Of a stretch of 64,000 bases of DNA, positions 45,430-54,139 are shown piece after piece. The notes beneath the pieces were generated by a model that was given only the letters and a program-made list of their open reading frames with translations, was not told the DNA's origin and did not search any database. This DNA is from Sphaerothrix gracilis (GTDB lineage Bacteria; Cyanobacteriota; Cyanobacteriia; Phormidesmidales; Phormidesmidaceae). Position 1 is the stretch's first letter, and each line of letters opens with the position of its first letter. The translations under genes and the position numbers were made by a program. The DNA is taken from positions 1 to 64,000 of the forward strand of contig NZ_JASATW010000018.1 in NCBI RefSeq assembly GCF_030405905.1, written 5' to 3'.

Positions 45430-46308
45430 ATGGCGCAGATTCTCGACGGCAAATCTCTGGCTCAGCAAATTCAGTCTCAGCTCCGGGAAAAAATTCAGAC
45501 CTTAGAGCCGCAGTTAGGCAGACCGCCGGGCTTAGCCGTTCTGATGGTGGGGGACAATCCAGCCAGCGCTGCCTATGTTCGCAACAAGGAACGGGCCTGC
45601 GATCGCGTTGGCATTGCCTCGTTCGGTCAGCAGCTTCCAACTTCTACCAGCCAGGCAGACCTTACCCGGATTATTCACCAGCTTAACCAAGATGAGCGGA
45701 TTGATGGCATTTTAGTCCAGCTTCCCCTGCCTGCGGATCTCGATGATGTAGCCCTGCTAAATGAGATTAAGCCGCGTAAAGATGTAGATGGCCTGCACCC
45801 CACTAATTTGGGCCGTTTAGTCCGTCAGGAGATAGGGCTGAGAAGCTGTACGCCTGCCGGCGTCATGCGTTTGCTCAAGGCTTACGAAATTGACCCAGCA
45901 GGCAAGCAGGCGGTGATTTTGGGCCGCAGCATTTTAGTGGGTAAGCCAATGGCGCTGATGCTGCTGGAGGCCAACGCCACGGTGACTATTGCCCACTCGC
46001 AATCGCAGGATCTGGCTAGTCTGACCCGCGCGGCTGATATTTTGGTGGTCGCGATTGGCCGACCGGGGCTGATCAGCGCTGAGAGGGTGAAGCCCGGTAG
46101 TACCATTATTGACGTGGGGATCAATCGTATCGTCGATGCAGAGGGGCAGTCACGCCTGGTTGGAGATGTTGATTTTGACTCAGTTGAGCCAATTGCAGGC
46201 GCTATTACCCCTGTTCCGAAAGGGGTGGGGCCGATGACTGTGACCATGCTGTTGCAAAATACAGTATGGAGCTACTGTAGACAGCACGGCATTGACGCCG
46301 AATTTTAG
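45430..46308 (+). CDS. folD: Bifunctional methylene-THF dehydrogenase/cyclohydrolase
   Basis: 292 residues from the ATG at 45430 (MAQILDGKSLAQQIQ), the conserved FolD start; the ATG at 45406 would add eight unsupported residues. It interconverts 5,10-methylene-THF and 10-formyl-THF in cytosolic one-carbon metabolism. Seen: YVRNKERACDRVGI with the catalytic Lys and Tyr, QLPLP, KDVDGLHP, and the NADP-binding VILGRSILVGKPMA segment. First gene of a folD-crtE-PAP2-related run. Confidence 0.96.
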   Translation: MAQILDGKSLAQQIQSQLREKIQTLEPQLGRPPGLAVLMVGDNPASAAYVRNKERACDRVGIASFGQQLPTSTSQADLTRIIHQLNQDERIDGILVQLPLPADLDDVALLNEIKPRKDVDGLHPTNLGRLVRQEIGLRSCTPAGVMRLLKAYEIDPAGKQAVILGRSILVGKPMALMLLEANATVTIAHSQSQDLASLTRAADILVVAIGRPGLISAERVKPGSTIIDVGINRIVDAEGQSRLVGDVDFDSVEPIAGAITPVPKGVGPMTVTMLLQNTVWSYCRQHGIDAEF

Positions 46309-46362
46309 CTATCTAGCTATCTAGCTTCTCCTGTAGATAGAAATGACCGCGAGTTAAACCCA

Positions 46363-47283
46363 ATGGTGCTATCCAATACCACCCATTCCCAAACGACGCC
46401 TTTTGATCTATCAGCTTATCTGAGCGATCGCAAGCAGCAGGTAGAGGCGGCGCTAGAGCAGGCGATCGCTGTGGTTTATCCTGAGCGCATTTATGAATCG
46501 ATGCGCTACTCGCTGATGGCGGGGGGAAAGCGCTTGCGGCCTATTTTGTGCTTGGCGACGGCTGAACTGGCGGGCGGGACGCCTGCGATCGCAATGCCCA
46601 CCGCCTGCGCCTTGGAAATGATTCACACCATGTCGCTAATCCACGACGACCTACCCGCAATGGATAACGACGACTTTCGGCGCGGCCAGCCCACCAATCA
46701 CAAGGTCTACGGCGAAGATATTGCCATCTTGGCGGGGGATGCGCTGCTGGCCTATGCCTTTGAGTTTATTGCCACCCAAACTCAGGATGTCCCGGCTGAG
46801 CGCATATTGCGCGTTGTGGCTCACTTGGGCCGAGCAGCGGGGGCGGCGGGCCTAGTTGGGGGGCAAATTGTAGATCTAGAGTCAGAGGGTAAATCTGAGG
46901 TAGGGGTGGAAACGCTGAACTTTATCCATATGCACAAAACGGCGGCGCTGTTAGAAGCCTCGGTGGTTTCAGGGGCGATGCTGGCGGGAGCCCCCCAGAG
47001 CGATATTGAGCGGCTATCGGGCTATGCCCAGCGAATCGGCCTGGCATTTCAAATTGTGGATGACATTTTAGACATCACTTCCACGCAGGAAGAACTGGGC
47101 AAATCTATTGGTAAAGATGTGCAAGCGCAAAAGGTGACTTATCCTAGCCTTTGGGGCCTTGAGGAATCTAAGCAACAGGCCCAGCAGCTAGTGGAAGCCG
47201 CTAAGCAAGAATTACAATCTTTTGGCGACTACAAGCGACCTCTGGCGGCGCTTGCAGACTACATCACAGCTCGTACACATTGA
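46363..47283 (+). CDS. crtE: Geranylgeranyl diphosphate synthase
   Basis: 306 residues. It condenses IPP with allylic diphosphates to make the C20 precursor of carotenoids, phytyl chains and quinones. First Asp-rich motif HDDLPAMDNDD near residue 90, second FQIVDDILD near 230; MAGGKRLRPILCLA is the usual IPP-binding region. Starts at ATG after a 54-bp gap from folD, and is followed at 10 bp by a PAP2-related gene, an arrangement found in other cyanobacteria. Confidence 0.93.
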   Translation: MVLSNTTHSQTTPFDLSAYLSDRKQQVEAALEQAIAVVYPERIYESMRYSLMAGGKRLRPILCLATAELAGGTPAIAMPTACALEMIHTMSLIHDDLPAMDNDDFRRGQPTNHKVYGEDIAILAGDALLAYAFEFIATQTQDVPAERILRVVAHLGRAAGAAGLVGGQIVDLESEGKSEVGVETLNFIHMHKTAALLEASVVSGAMLAGAPQSDIERLSGYAQRIGLAFQIVDDILDITSTQEELGKSIGKDVQAQKVTYPSLWGLEESKQQAQQLVEAAKQELQSFGDYKRPLAALADYITARTH

Positions 47284-47293
47284 GGTTGGCTAC

Positions 47294-47749
47294 ATGCAGG
47301 ACGTTAGCGAAATCTTGGATAATCATGTGCTTTTAGTGGCGCTAATTGCCTGTCTGATTGCGCAGGTGCTCAAGGCAGTGATTGAGTATCTGCGGCACGG
47401 CAAGATTAATCTACGGGTTTTGGTGGAAACGGGCGGTATGCCCAGTGCCCATTCCGCTCTGGTGACGGCGCTGGCGAGCGGCATTGGTCAGACAATGGGC
47501 TGGGGCAGTCCAGCGTTTGCGGTAACATCTGTGTTTGCGGTGATTGTGATGTATGACGCCACGGGGGTGCGGCAGGCGGCAGGCAAGCAGGCGCGAATCC
47601 TAAATCAGATTGTGGACGAGTTTTTTCAGGAAAATACGGAGTTTAACGAGGATCGGCTGAAGGAGCTGCTGGGGCACACGCCGGTGCAGGTGATTGCGGG
47701 ATCGGCGCTGGGGGCAGCCATTTCCTGTCTAGCGGCTCCTGCCTATTAA
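47294..47749 (+). CDS. Divergent PAP2 family membrane protein
   Basis: 151 residues from ATG 47294 (MQDVSEILDNHVLL), preceded by GAGG; the longer frame from 47222 overlaps crtE and is not used. Four hydrophobic helices and the signature VETGGMPSAHSALVTALA with a phosphatase-like PSAH, then VIVMYDATGVRQAAGKQA. Relatives are related to PAP2 phosphatases. Role unknown; association with crtE suggests isoprenoid diphosphate or lipid metabolism, inferred only. Confidence 0.9.
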   Translation: MQDVSEILDNHVLLVALIACLIAQVLKAVIEYLRHGKINLRVLVETGGMPSAHSALVTALASGIGQTMGWGSPAFAVTSVFAVIVMYDATGVRQAAGKQARILNQIVDEFFQENTEFNEDRLKELLGHTPVQVIAGSALGAAISCLAAPAY

Positions 47750-47839
47750 CCAAAGCTTGCATAGACACGTCTAGCCTTTCCTACGAGATGTTCTGAGGGG
47801 CTATATTAGGCTCATGTCGCGGAGGCAAAAAGCTCAAAC

Positions 47840-48487
47840 ATGGTGACGCTACAGCTCCGTCAGCTCCAGATACCGTCCGGTCAGCGATTAGATTTGCAGG
47901 ATGTGAGCTGGGCTGAATTTGAGGCAATTTTGCAGGAGCTAGGAGAGGCTCGCAATACGCGCATTGCCTATAGTGATGGGATGCTTTCGATTATGTCGCC
48001 GCTACCAGAGCACGAGAAGGCTAAGGTCTTAATTGGCGATTTGGTGAAGGTTTTGCTGGAGGAGTTGGATAGAGATTGTGAGTCGTTTGGCTCGACGACG
48101 TTTAAGCGGCAGGATATGGCGAAGGGGGTGGAGCCGGATGATTCTTTTTACATTCAAAATTACGCGCGAATGATTGGTAAAGTGCGAATTGATCTAACGG
48201 TTGCCCCGCCCCCTGATTTGGCGATCGAGATTGATCTAACTTCTAAAACCCAGACAGAGGCGTATGCAGCGCTGGGGGTGCCAGAACTGTGGCGCTATGA
48301 CGATGACAGACTCCAGATTGAGGTCTTGCAGGAGGGGCAGTATGTGGCAGCATCGGAAAGTCCGACGTTTCCAGGCTGGCCGATCGCGGAGAGGGTGAAT
48401 GATTTTGTCGCGCGATCGCGCGAGGTAGGCCGAAGTCAAGCATTGCGAGAATTTCGGGTTTGGGTGAGGCAGTCACACCCTCAGTAG
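47840..48487 (+). CDS. Uma2 family (DUF820) restriction-fold protein
   Basis: 215 residues. Typical cyanobacterial Uma2: YSDGMLSIMSPLPEHEK, KRQDMAKGVEPDDSFYIQN, and the PD-(D/E)XK-like core PPPDLAIEIDLTSKT, then GVPELWRYD. Uma2 genes are highly expanded in cyanobacteria, and a nuclease role is proposed but unproven. C-terminal extension is short. First gene of a patch of accessory genes. Confidence 0.92.
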   Translation: MVTLQLRQLQIPSGQRLDLQDVSWAEFEAILQELGEARNTRIAYSDGMLSIMSPLPEHEKAKVLIGDLVKVLLEELDRDCESFGSTTFKRQDMAKGVEPDDSFYIQNYARMIGKVRIDLTVAPPPDLAIEIDLTSKTQTEAYAALGVPELWRYDDDRLQIEVLQEGQYVAASESPTFPGWPIAERVNDFVARSREVGRSQALREFRVWVRQSHPQ

Positions 48488-48626
48488 GGGCTTGACACTG
48501 CCCATCCCTCTAAATAGTGAATAACGCCTACGAGTCACCATGAAGCTTTTACATAGAGCGCTGATTAGTGAGCAATTACCGCACAGGCTGGGTACTGTAG
48601 AGGCCATCAAAGCAGAAAAATAGGAT

Positions 48627-49340
48627 GTGCTCTCAGTGACTTCCACTAACTATAGACTAGAAAAACTGCCAACTTTTCCTAGAACCCTATTTCATTTCAG
48701 GCAATACGATGGTTGGAAATTTTTGACAGTAGTCTTTCTAATGATTACTTCGTTCTATCTTTTGCTAGGGATAGTTGGATATAGTTTAGATCACAATACT
48801 TGGCTGAGAGAGATCATCTTTGGCTATCAACCAGAGCAGTTAATTGATAAAGAGCCTTGGTGGAAAGTCTGGCGAATTATCACAAAGCCTGCTGGAGCAG
48901 TCACAAGAGAAATTCTGCAAGCTACAGATATTGTCTTTAGAGGTTTGATCTTTCTCTGTGCGTACTGCTTAGCCTGGGCCGCTTTTGATCGTAGAAGTAT
49001 TGAAGGTTATATTATGGGAATCTTCAATATAATTTTAGGATTAGTTTATATTCTTTCTCCCACAGATGTTATTCCTGACGTATTACCTGTAATTGGTTCA
49101 ATTGACGATACGATTTTCAGTTTTGGAATGACCTCTCTCGGAACTTACGTTTGGTACCGCAATTCAATGAGAGAGCAAAAAACTACAACCATTCTGGAAA
49201 TGGTTAAGCAAGACGACATTTTAGATCATCGCAATGTTGAAAAAGCTTTGCAGCTTCTTTTGGAAGATCGAGGTGTTCATATTGAGTTTTTAAATGAAGA
49301 AGTCACCTCTAAGCCTAAACTACCTCCTTCTCAAGCTTAG
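48627..49340 (+). CDS. DUF1232 (YkvA-like) membrane protein
   Basis: 237 residues from a GTG start (a second GTG at 48636 is possible). Two or three hydrophobic segments (FLTVVFLMITSFYLLLGIVGY; GLIFLCAYCLAWAAF) precede the DUF1232 core YILSPTDVIPDVLPVIGSID. The N-terminal half is unlike the short YkvA proteins. The gene is AT-rich and lacks HIP1, suggesting a foreign origin. Function unknown. Confidence 0.75.
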   Translation: MLSVTSTNYRLEKLPTFPRTLFHFRQYDGWKFLTVVFLMITSFYLLLGIVGYSLDHNTWLREIIFGYQPEQLIDKEPWWKVWRIITKPAGAVTREILQATDIVFRGLIFLCAYCLAWAAFDRRSIEGYIMGIFNIILGLVYILSPTDVIPDVLPVIGSIDDTIFSFGMTSLGTYVWYRNSMREQKTTTILEMVKQDDILDHRNVEKALQLLLEDRGVHIEFLNEEVTSKPKLPPSQA

Positions 49341-49405
49341 ATTTGCTGCTATTAATTCAATATAGCTGTTTTTGCCGTTTGTTTCTGCAGCAAAAGAGCA
49401 AAAAA

Positions 49406-49430
49406 GTAGGGTGGGCATTGCCCACCCTAC
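49406..49430. repeat. Palindromic repeat overlapping xisI stop
   Basis: Perfect 11-bp arms GTAGGGTGGGC (49406-49416) and GCCCACCCTAC (49420-49430) with a 3-nt centre. The right arm overlaps the stop codon of the XisI gene. Related to the hairpin at 4294-4310. It could also act as a terminator between the converging genes. Confidence 0.75.
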
Positions 49431-49816
49431 ATACTCAATTCAGCTATTTTTGTCTGATTGCTTTTTTCCTGAATTTGCAACAGGTCAAATTCAGTTAAGG
49501 GACGCTTACTAGGATGATGAAAGCCTAAAACAACATCTTCTTTTGAAATGTTATGAGCAAGCAAATCATTTACAATACCTTCCTGTGTCCAATCTTCTTC
49601 CACCCAAATTTTGTTATCTTGAATTCGCAGATAGACAACTATATTAAAAACTCGCTGCTTGCCTGACCAACCAATGTTGAACCAAAAATAGTGATCACGG
49701 TTTTCATCAAAGCAAACGTGTTCCTGTATATCTTTTGCAGGAGCATTAGCTGCCCAACCGCAATACTCGTTGAGAATTTTCTGAATAATTTCTCGGTACC
49801 AAATTATTTTATCCAT
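49427..49816 (-). CDS. XisI family protein, orphan
   Basis: 129 residues from ATG 49816 (MDKIIWYREIIQKIL), the usual XisI start; the longer frame from 49906 reads through the promoter region of the next gene. Family signature: FDENRDHYFWFNIGWSGKQR, KIWVEEDWTQEGI and DVVLGFHHPSKRPLTEF. XisI proteins were first described as controllers of fdxN-element excision with XisH; no XisH gene is adjacent here. AT-rich. Divergent from the leader of the second 87-residue gene; the promoters overlap closely. Confidence 0.9.
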   Translation of the reverse strand: MDKIIWYREIIQKILNEYCGWAANAPAKDIQEHVCFDENRDHYFWFNIGWSGKQRVFNIVVYLRIQDNKIWVEEDWTQEGIVNDLLAHNISKEDVVLGFHHPSKRPLTEFDLLQIQEKSNQTKIAELSM

Positions 49817-49828
49817 TTCATTTCTCAG

Positions 49829-49857
49829 TTGACGCGATCGCCCAAATACGGTAACGT
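49829..49857 (+). promoter_or_regulatory. Sigma70-like promoter for leader copy B
   Basis: TTGACG (49829-49834) and TAACGT (49852-49857) are 17 nt apart, the same arrangement as copy A (1090-1118). The start of transcription is inferred near 49864. A HIP1 octamer lies in the spacer. Confidence 0.6.
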
Positions 49858-49863
49858 CTCTAT

Positions 49864-50144
49864 CTAATGCAGACAAGTTGCACGCACACAGCTCTGCATT
49901 ACACAACCAAAAACTAGCTGCGCGGCCCGAAGTTGCGTCACCAACCTCGAACCGCTAACCGACCAGACTGAGGCAACCAGTCCGGTGGCTGAGCGAATTT
50001 TATCAGTTTCAGCCGCCCCGACTCGCTTTGCGCTGGTACGGGGCGGCTTGTTTTTGGGTTCATTCACCCCTTGCCGAGGCGCGGTGCTGCCGCGTCACCG
50101 TTTGCAATGGGTCAATTCAGCCAACCCAAAACTGAGAAAACACC
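49864..50144 (+). promoter_or_regulatory. Structured leader RNA upstream of 87-residue gene, copy B
   Basis: Hairpins in the same order as copy A. H0 has 9-bp arms TAATGCAGA (49865-49873) and TCTGCATTA (49893-49901). H1 is 49922-49955 (GCGG, CGA and GTTG arms). H2 is 49963-49985 (CC.GACTG / CAGTC.GG). H3 is 50013-50046, CCGCCCCG / CGGGGCGG, followed by TTTTT (50051-50055). The closing stem pairs TTTTGGGTT (50052-50060) with AACCCAAAA (50123-50131), with inner arms 50066-50074/50104-50112 and 50082-50086/50096-50100. The start codon is 13 nt beyond it. Several arms differ from copy A in both strands of the stem, keeping the pairing. By-eye pairing only. Confidence 0.72.
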
Positions 50145-50408
50145 ATGTTTCAAGAAACCAATCACAGCCAGCCCAGCCGCTCTGAAAGCTTTGCCGCCGC
50201 CAACGACGGACGCGAACCCATCCGCCACATCCTTATTGGCAGCCCCCGCATCGTCAAACGCACCATCTACCAGCTCCACCAGCAAGCCCGCTACGCCGAC
50301 CCCCTGCGCTGGACATACCCCATCGAAATTCCCGACAATCGGCTGATTTTGCAGACCGATCCGGGGGAGGTGATGGGGCTGTTAGTGAAGCTGATGCGAA
50401 TTGAGTAG
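50145..50408 (+). CDS. Conserved 87-residue protein of unknown function, copy B
   Basis: Paralogue of the product at 518-781, same length. Shared core: PIRHILIGSP, V.RT...LH, RW...I.IP..R.I, then GEVMGLLVKLMRIE. The first 25 residues are diverged and low-complexity. No recognised domain, membrane helix or metal motif. Its leader is shared with copy A. Nearby genes (XisI on the left, SLH protein on the right) give no hint of function. Confidence 0.85.
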   Translation: MFQETNHSQPSRSESFAAANDGREPIRHILIGSPRIVKRTIYQLHQQARYADPLRWTYPIEIPDNRLILQTDPGEVMGLLVKLMRIE

Positions 50409-50519
50409 CCGCAGGACGGGAAAAGATCGGGGACGGAAAATGTGAGGAGAATAAAGGCGATACGTCTTCGGCTCAGCGCCCTTTGCGGTGGCAGGTGAGG
50501 GCAGACTGTTATCGATTTG

Positions 50520-50960
50520 CTAATCGGCGCAAACCTCGGTCGCTGCCCCTGCTTCTAACTCCGTCACGTCCGCTTCCAGGCAAAAAAGCTGCTGCTGCAA
50601 ATCTTGCTGAGTCGCCAGCACTTCTGTCGTCTCGCTTTGGGTTCGATTCACCTGGATGAGCTGCACCAGCGTATCGAGGCAGGCATTCATCGCCGCCGCA
50701 AACTCATAGCGCGTCAGTTCTTGCTCGCCGCGAAAAGTCCCATCGGGATAGCCCGTGATACAGCCATATTCATTGACCAGTCGCTGCACAGCGGTATAGG
50801 CCCAATGGGTTGGCGGTACATCTAGAGGCTGCTCTGTGGCTGTCGGAGTCGTCTGAGCGATCGCCTCAGTTTCAGCCACTGGCGCCGCGATCGCCCCGGT
50901 GGCGCTAACGCCAAAAATCAGAGCCGTTCCCATCAGTCCCCAAGCGCTCAAACGTTTCAT
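50520..50960 (-). CDS. Secreted SLH-domain protein, short
   Basis: 146 residues. Signal peptide (1-25, ending IAA), then one S-layer homology domain (DVPPTHWAYTAVQRLVNEYG, then YPDGTFRGEQELTRYEFAAAM) and a coiled coil (about 95-135). This is the N-terminal architecture of cyanobacterial SLH porins (iron-uptake porin type), but the beta-barrel of about 350 residues is absent. It is either a truncated porin or a small periplasmic SLH protein; no barrel remnant was seen downstream. Confidence 0.8.
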   Translation of the reverse strand: MKRLSAWGLMGTALIFGVSATGAIAAPVAETEAIAQTTPTATEQPLDVPPTHWAYTAVQRLVNEYGCITGYPDGTFRGEQELTRYEFAAAMNACLDTLVQLIQVNRTQSETTEVLATQQDLQQQLFCLEADVTELEAGAATEVCAD

Positions 50961-51101
50961 GACTTCACCTGTTTCCGGTCATTCTAGGCAGCGCGATCGC
51001 TGTAGCTCGCTTACCTGATAGCATAGACAATCTGACACCTGCCTGTGTTTAGGGATGTGTCACTTCTCTATATGACGCAGGTTTAGCGCTGCGGTGCCGC
51101 G

Positions 51102-52004
51102 ATGCCAACGATTACTGTCCCCGCCACCACTGCCAATATTGGCCCCGGCTTTGACTGTTTGGGAGCAGCCCTCAGTCTTTACAATCGCTTCCATTTTTCA
51201 CGGCTGGAGGGAGACGGCTTTGAGATTGCGGCCAGAGGGTTAGCGGCAGAGCGCGTGTCTACCGGAGCAGACAATCTGGCATATCAGTCATTTGTGCAGT
51301 TGTTTCACCATATTGAGCGAGCGGTGCCGCCAATTCGGCTGGAGATTGATTTGGCGGTGCCGCTCGCAAGGGGACTAGGCAGTTCTTCCACGGCAATTGT
51401 GGGGGGGCTGCTGGGAGCCAACGCGATCGCTGGCTTGCCGTTATCACCGTCTGAGATTACGGCGCTGGCGATCGCCATTGAAGGCCATCCCGACAACGTG
51501 GTGCCCGCCCTAGTCGGGGGCTGCTGCTTAGCGGCCACTGACAGCAGCAACGGCTGGGTGATTTGCGATGTGCCCTGGCATGAATCGGTTAAGGCTGTCG
51601 TAGCGGTACCCGATTTTCAGCTTTCTACTGCCGCCGCCCGTCAGGTTCTGCCTGACAGCTATGCCAAGGCCGACGCCATTTTTAATACGGCCCATCTAGG
51701 GCTATTGCTGCGGGGACTAGAAACAGGTGAACCAAGCTGGCTGGCAGCGGCGCTGCGCGATCGCATTCATCAGCCCTATCGCCAAGCGCTGATTCCTGGC
51801 TATGAGGAAGTACATCAGGCCGCGATCGCAGCAGGTGCTTACGGTCTGGTAATTAGCGGCGCTGGCCCCACCCTGCTGGCCTTGACGTCTGACCCCCAAA
51901 CGGCAACGGTTGCTGAGGCCATGACGCAAACCTGGAGCCAGATAGACATCAGCGCCACGGCCCATATTCTGGCGATCGATACCGACGGCGCTCAAACCGC
52001 TTAG
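51102..52004 (+). CDS. thrB: Homoserine kinase
   Basis: 300 residues, GHMP kinase. It phosphorylates L-homoserine, committing it to threonine synthesis. Seen: TVPATTANIGPGFDCLGAAL at the N-terminus, the ATP loop LARGLGSSSTAIVGG near residue 88, and a C-terminal GAYGLVISGAGPTLLA motif. Standard length. No operon partner is adjacent. Confidence 0.95.
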   Translation: MPTITVPATTANIGPGFDCLGAALSLYNRFHFSRLEGDGFEIAARGLAAERVSTGADNLAYQSFVQLFHHIERAVPPIRLEIDLAVPLARGLGSSSTAIVGGLLGANAIAGLPLSPSEITALAIAIEGHPDNVVPALVGGCCLAATDSSNGWVICDVPWHESVKAVVAVPDFQLSTAAARQVLPDSYAKADAIFNTAHLGLLLRGLETGEPSWLAAALRDRIHQPYRQALIPGYEEVHQAAIAAGAYGLVISGAGPTLLALTSDPQTATVAEAMTQTWSQIDISATAHILAIDTDGAQTA

Positions 52005-52288
52005 CGAGAAAGTCAGGTATTCGCCAAAATACTTTACAAATCTAAATATTTATTTGTTAATATCTGTAACAGAGCGGCTGAGTATTAACTCACGTTGACC
52101 CCAGGCGCTCGCACGAGGTTGCTTGCGGCCAGAACATTCACCAATCCTTGACAAGATTGAGAATTTTGAAAAATTAGGTGCTTTTCCCTTAGCAAAAGTT
52201 CACTAAGTTTTCTATACTAGCTACGAGCGCATACGAATAGGTATTTATCCTCACTGTGCTTTTGTTATTTACTGACCTCACGTGAATT
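52005..52288. other. Upstream region of ndhD
   Basis: 284 bp, AT-rich, presumed to hold the ndhD promoter. One candidate is TTGACA (52148-52153) with a weak AAATTA 17 nt later; it is not convincing. No gene. Confidence 0.3.
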
Positions 52289-53908
52289 GTGATGATTAGC
52301 GAACAATTTCCGTGGCTGACAACCCTAATCCTGTTACCCCTGCTGGCAGCTCTGCCAATTCCTCTGCTCAGCAACAAAGGTAAGCTCATTCATACTTATG
52401 CTCTTGGAGTAGGCTTACTGGAATTCGGCCTTATACTATTTACCTTTGGTCGTTACTACGACCTGCAGCAAGCAAGCTTTCAGCTTGCCGAAACCTATGC
52501 CTGGGTGCCCCAGCTTGGCCTTAACTGGTCGGTGGCAGCAGATGGCTTGTCTATGCCGCTGGTGATTCTCTCGGGCCTAGTGACCACTCTGGCGCTGCTG
52601 GCTTCCTGGAATGTTACCCACAAGCCCAGACTGTACTTCAGCTTGCTGCTGATGATGTTCAGCGCTCAGCTTGGCGTCTTTCTAGCCCAAGATATCCTGT
52701 TGTTCTTCCTCATGTGGGAACTGGAGCTAGTGCCGGTTTACCTGCTGATTTCTATTTGGGGCGGTCAAAAGCGACTCTACGCAGCTACCAAGTTTATTCT
52801 CTACACCGCAGTCGCTTCCGTCTTCATTCTAGTCGCCGCCCTCGCAATGGCTTTCTATGGCGACACCGTCACCTTCAACATGGCGGAGTTAGGGTTGAAG
52901 AGCTATCCCCTGGCTTTCCAAGTATTCGCCTACACAGGATTTTTGATTGCCTTTGGCGTCAAGCTGCCAATTTTTCCCTTTCACACCTGGCTGCCGGATG
53001 CTCACAGTGAGGCACCTGCCCCCGTTTCTATGATTTTGGCAGGCGTACTGCTGAAGATGGCGGGCTACGGTCTAATTCGCATGAATATCGAAATGCTGTC
53101 AGACGCGCATCTCTACTTTGCGCCGGTTCTGGCAGTCTTCGGCGTTATCAATATTCTGTATGCGTCCTTGACTGCGTTTGCTCAGGACAACCTGAAGCGC
53201 CGTCTCGCCTATTCTTCGATTGCTCATATGGGCTTCGTTCTGCTGGGCCTCGCCGCTTTCACCACCCTGGGCATCAGCGGCGCGCTGCTACAGATGATTT
53301 CCCACGGCTTGATTGCAGCGGCTCTATTCTTCCTGTCTGGTGTGACCTATGAGCGCACTCACACGCTGGCAATGGAAAAAATGGGCGGTATGGCTAAGTC
53401 TATGCCAGTTGTGTTTGCCCTGTTCACCGCTGGCGCTATGGCTTCTTTGGCCCTGCCAGGAATGAGCGGTTTTGTCGGTGAGCTTTCCGTTTTCCTGGGT
53501 CTAGCCACTAGCGATGCCTACAACGCTTTCTTCAAGGCTTTGGTTATTTTCCTAGCGGCAGCGGGCGTTATTTTGTCTCCGATTTACCTGCTTTCAATGC
53601 TGCGCCGCATTTTCTACGGTGAGCCGAGTCCGGCCCTGGCAGAAATTTCGGCCCAGTTCTCCGACATTAAGCCCAGAGAATCGTTCATCGCTCTCTGTCT
53701 GATCATCCCCATTATTGCCATTGGCCTTTACCCGCAGATTGCCATTCAAACCTACAACGTTAAGACCGTTGAGGTGGCCAACCGCGCCCAAAGCGCCCTG
53801 CCGCTAATTGCCGATCGCTCTGTGCCTCTCTACTCGCAGATTCTAGCTACACCTCAGTTGACCACGGCTGCTAATCCGCAGATGGAGGCAGAAACCGTTA
53901 TTGACTAG
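52289..53908 (+). CDS. ndhD: NAD(P)H-quinone oxidoreductase chain 4 (NdhD)
   Basis: 539 residues, about 14 membrane helices. It is a proton-pumping Mrp-type subunit of the thylakoid NDH-1 complex, used in cyclic electron flow and respiration. Seen: FLMWELELVPVYLLI with the key Glu, KFILYTAVASVFIL, and the conserved LPDAHSEAPAPVSMILAG loop. The start follows the ATG with Met-Met; the second Met is equally possible. Subtype (D1 or D2) is not determined. Confidence 0.96.
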   Translation: MMISEQFPWLTTLILLPLLAALPIPLLSNKGKLIHTYALGVGLLEFGLILFTFGRYYDLQQASFQLAETYAWVPQLGLNWSVAADGLSMPLVILSGLVTTLALLASWNVTHKPRLYFSLLLMMFSAQLGVFLAQDILLFFLMWELELVPVYLLISIWGGQKRLYAATKFILYTAVASVFILVAALAMAFYGDTVTFNMAELGLKSYPLAFQVFAYTGFLIAFGVKLPIFPFHTWLPDAHSEAPAPVSMILAGVLLKMAGYGLIRMNIEMLSDAHLYFAPVLAVFGVINILYASLTAFAQDNLKRRLAYSSIAHMGFVLLGLAAFTTLGISGALLQMISHGLIAAALFFLSGVTYERTHTLAMEKMGGMAKSMPVVFALFTAGAMASLALPGMSGFVGELSVFLGLATSDAYNAFFKALVIFLAAAGVILSPIYLLSMLRRIFYGEPSPALAEISAQFSDIKPRESFIALCLIIPIIAIGLYPQIAIQTYNVKTVEVANRAQSALPLIADRSVPLYSQILATPQLTTAANPQMEAETVID

Positions 53909-54007
53909 TCTGGTGCTGCTTTCGGCTCCCGGTTTTTTCAGCCGGTTCAGCGGCTGACGGGCCAAAGTCAAAACTCAGGAGTTTACTGAATCTAAAATAC
54001 GGTAAAA

Positions 54008-54037
54008 CAGCGGATGGGGAAGTTTCCCCATCCGCTG
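54008..54037 (+). terminator. Hairpin after ndhD
   Basis: Arms CAGCGGATGGGGAA (54008-54021) and TTCCCCATCCGCTG (54024-54037), 100 nt after the ndhD stop, followed by CTGCATTTTC. A strong terminator-like stem with a short U-run. Confidence 0.75.
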
Positions 54038-54139
54038 CTGCATTTTCTCAGCGCATTGTGCCTGCGCCTACCTGCCTAAAAGATCTAATATCAAAATAAG
54101 GTAGGGCTTTTAGCCGCGTGAAAGTTTCTTAGGGCGTCG

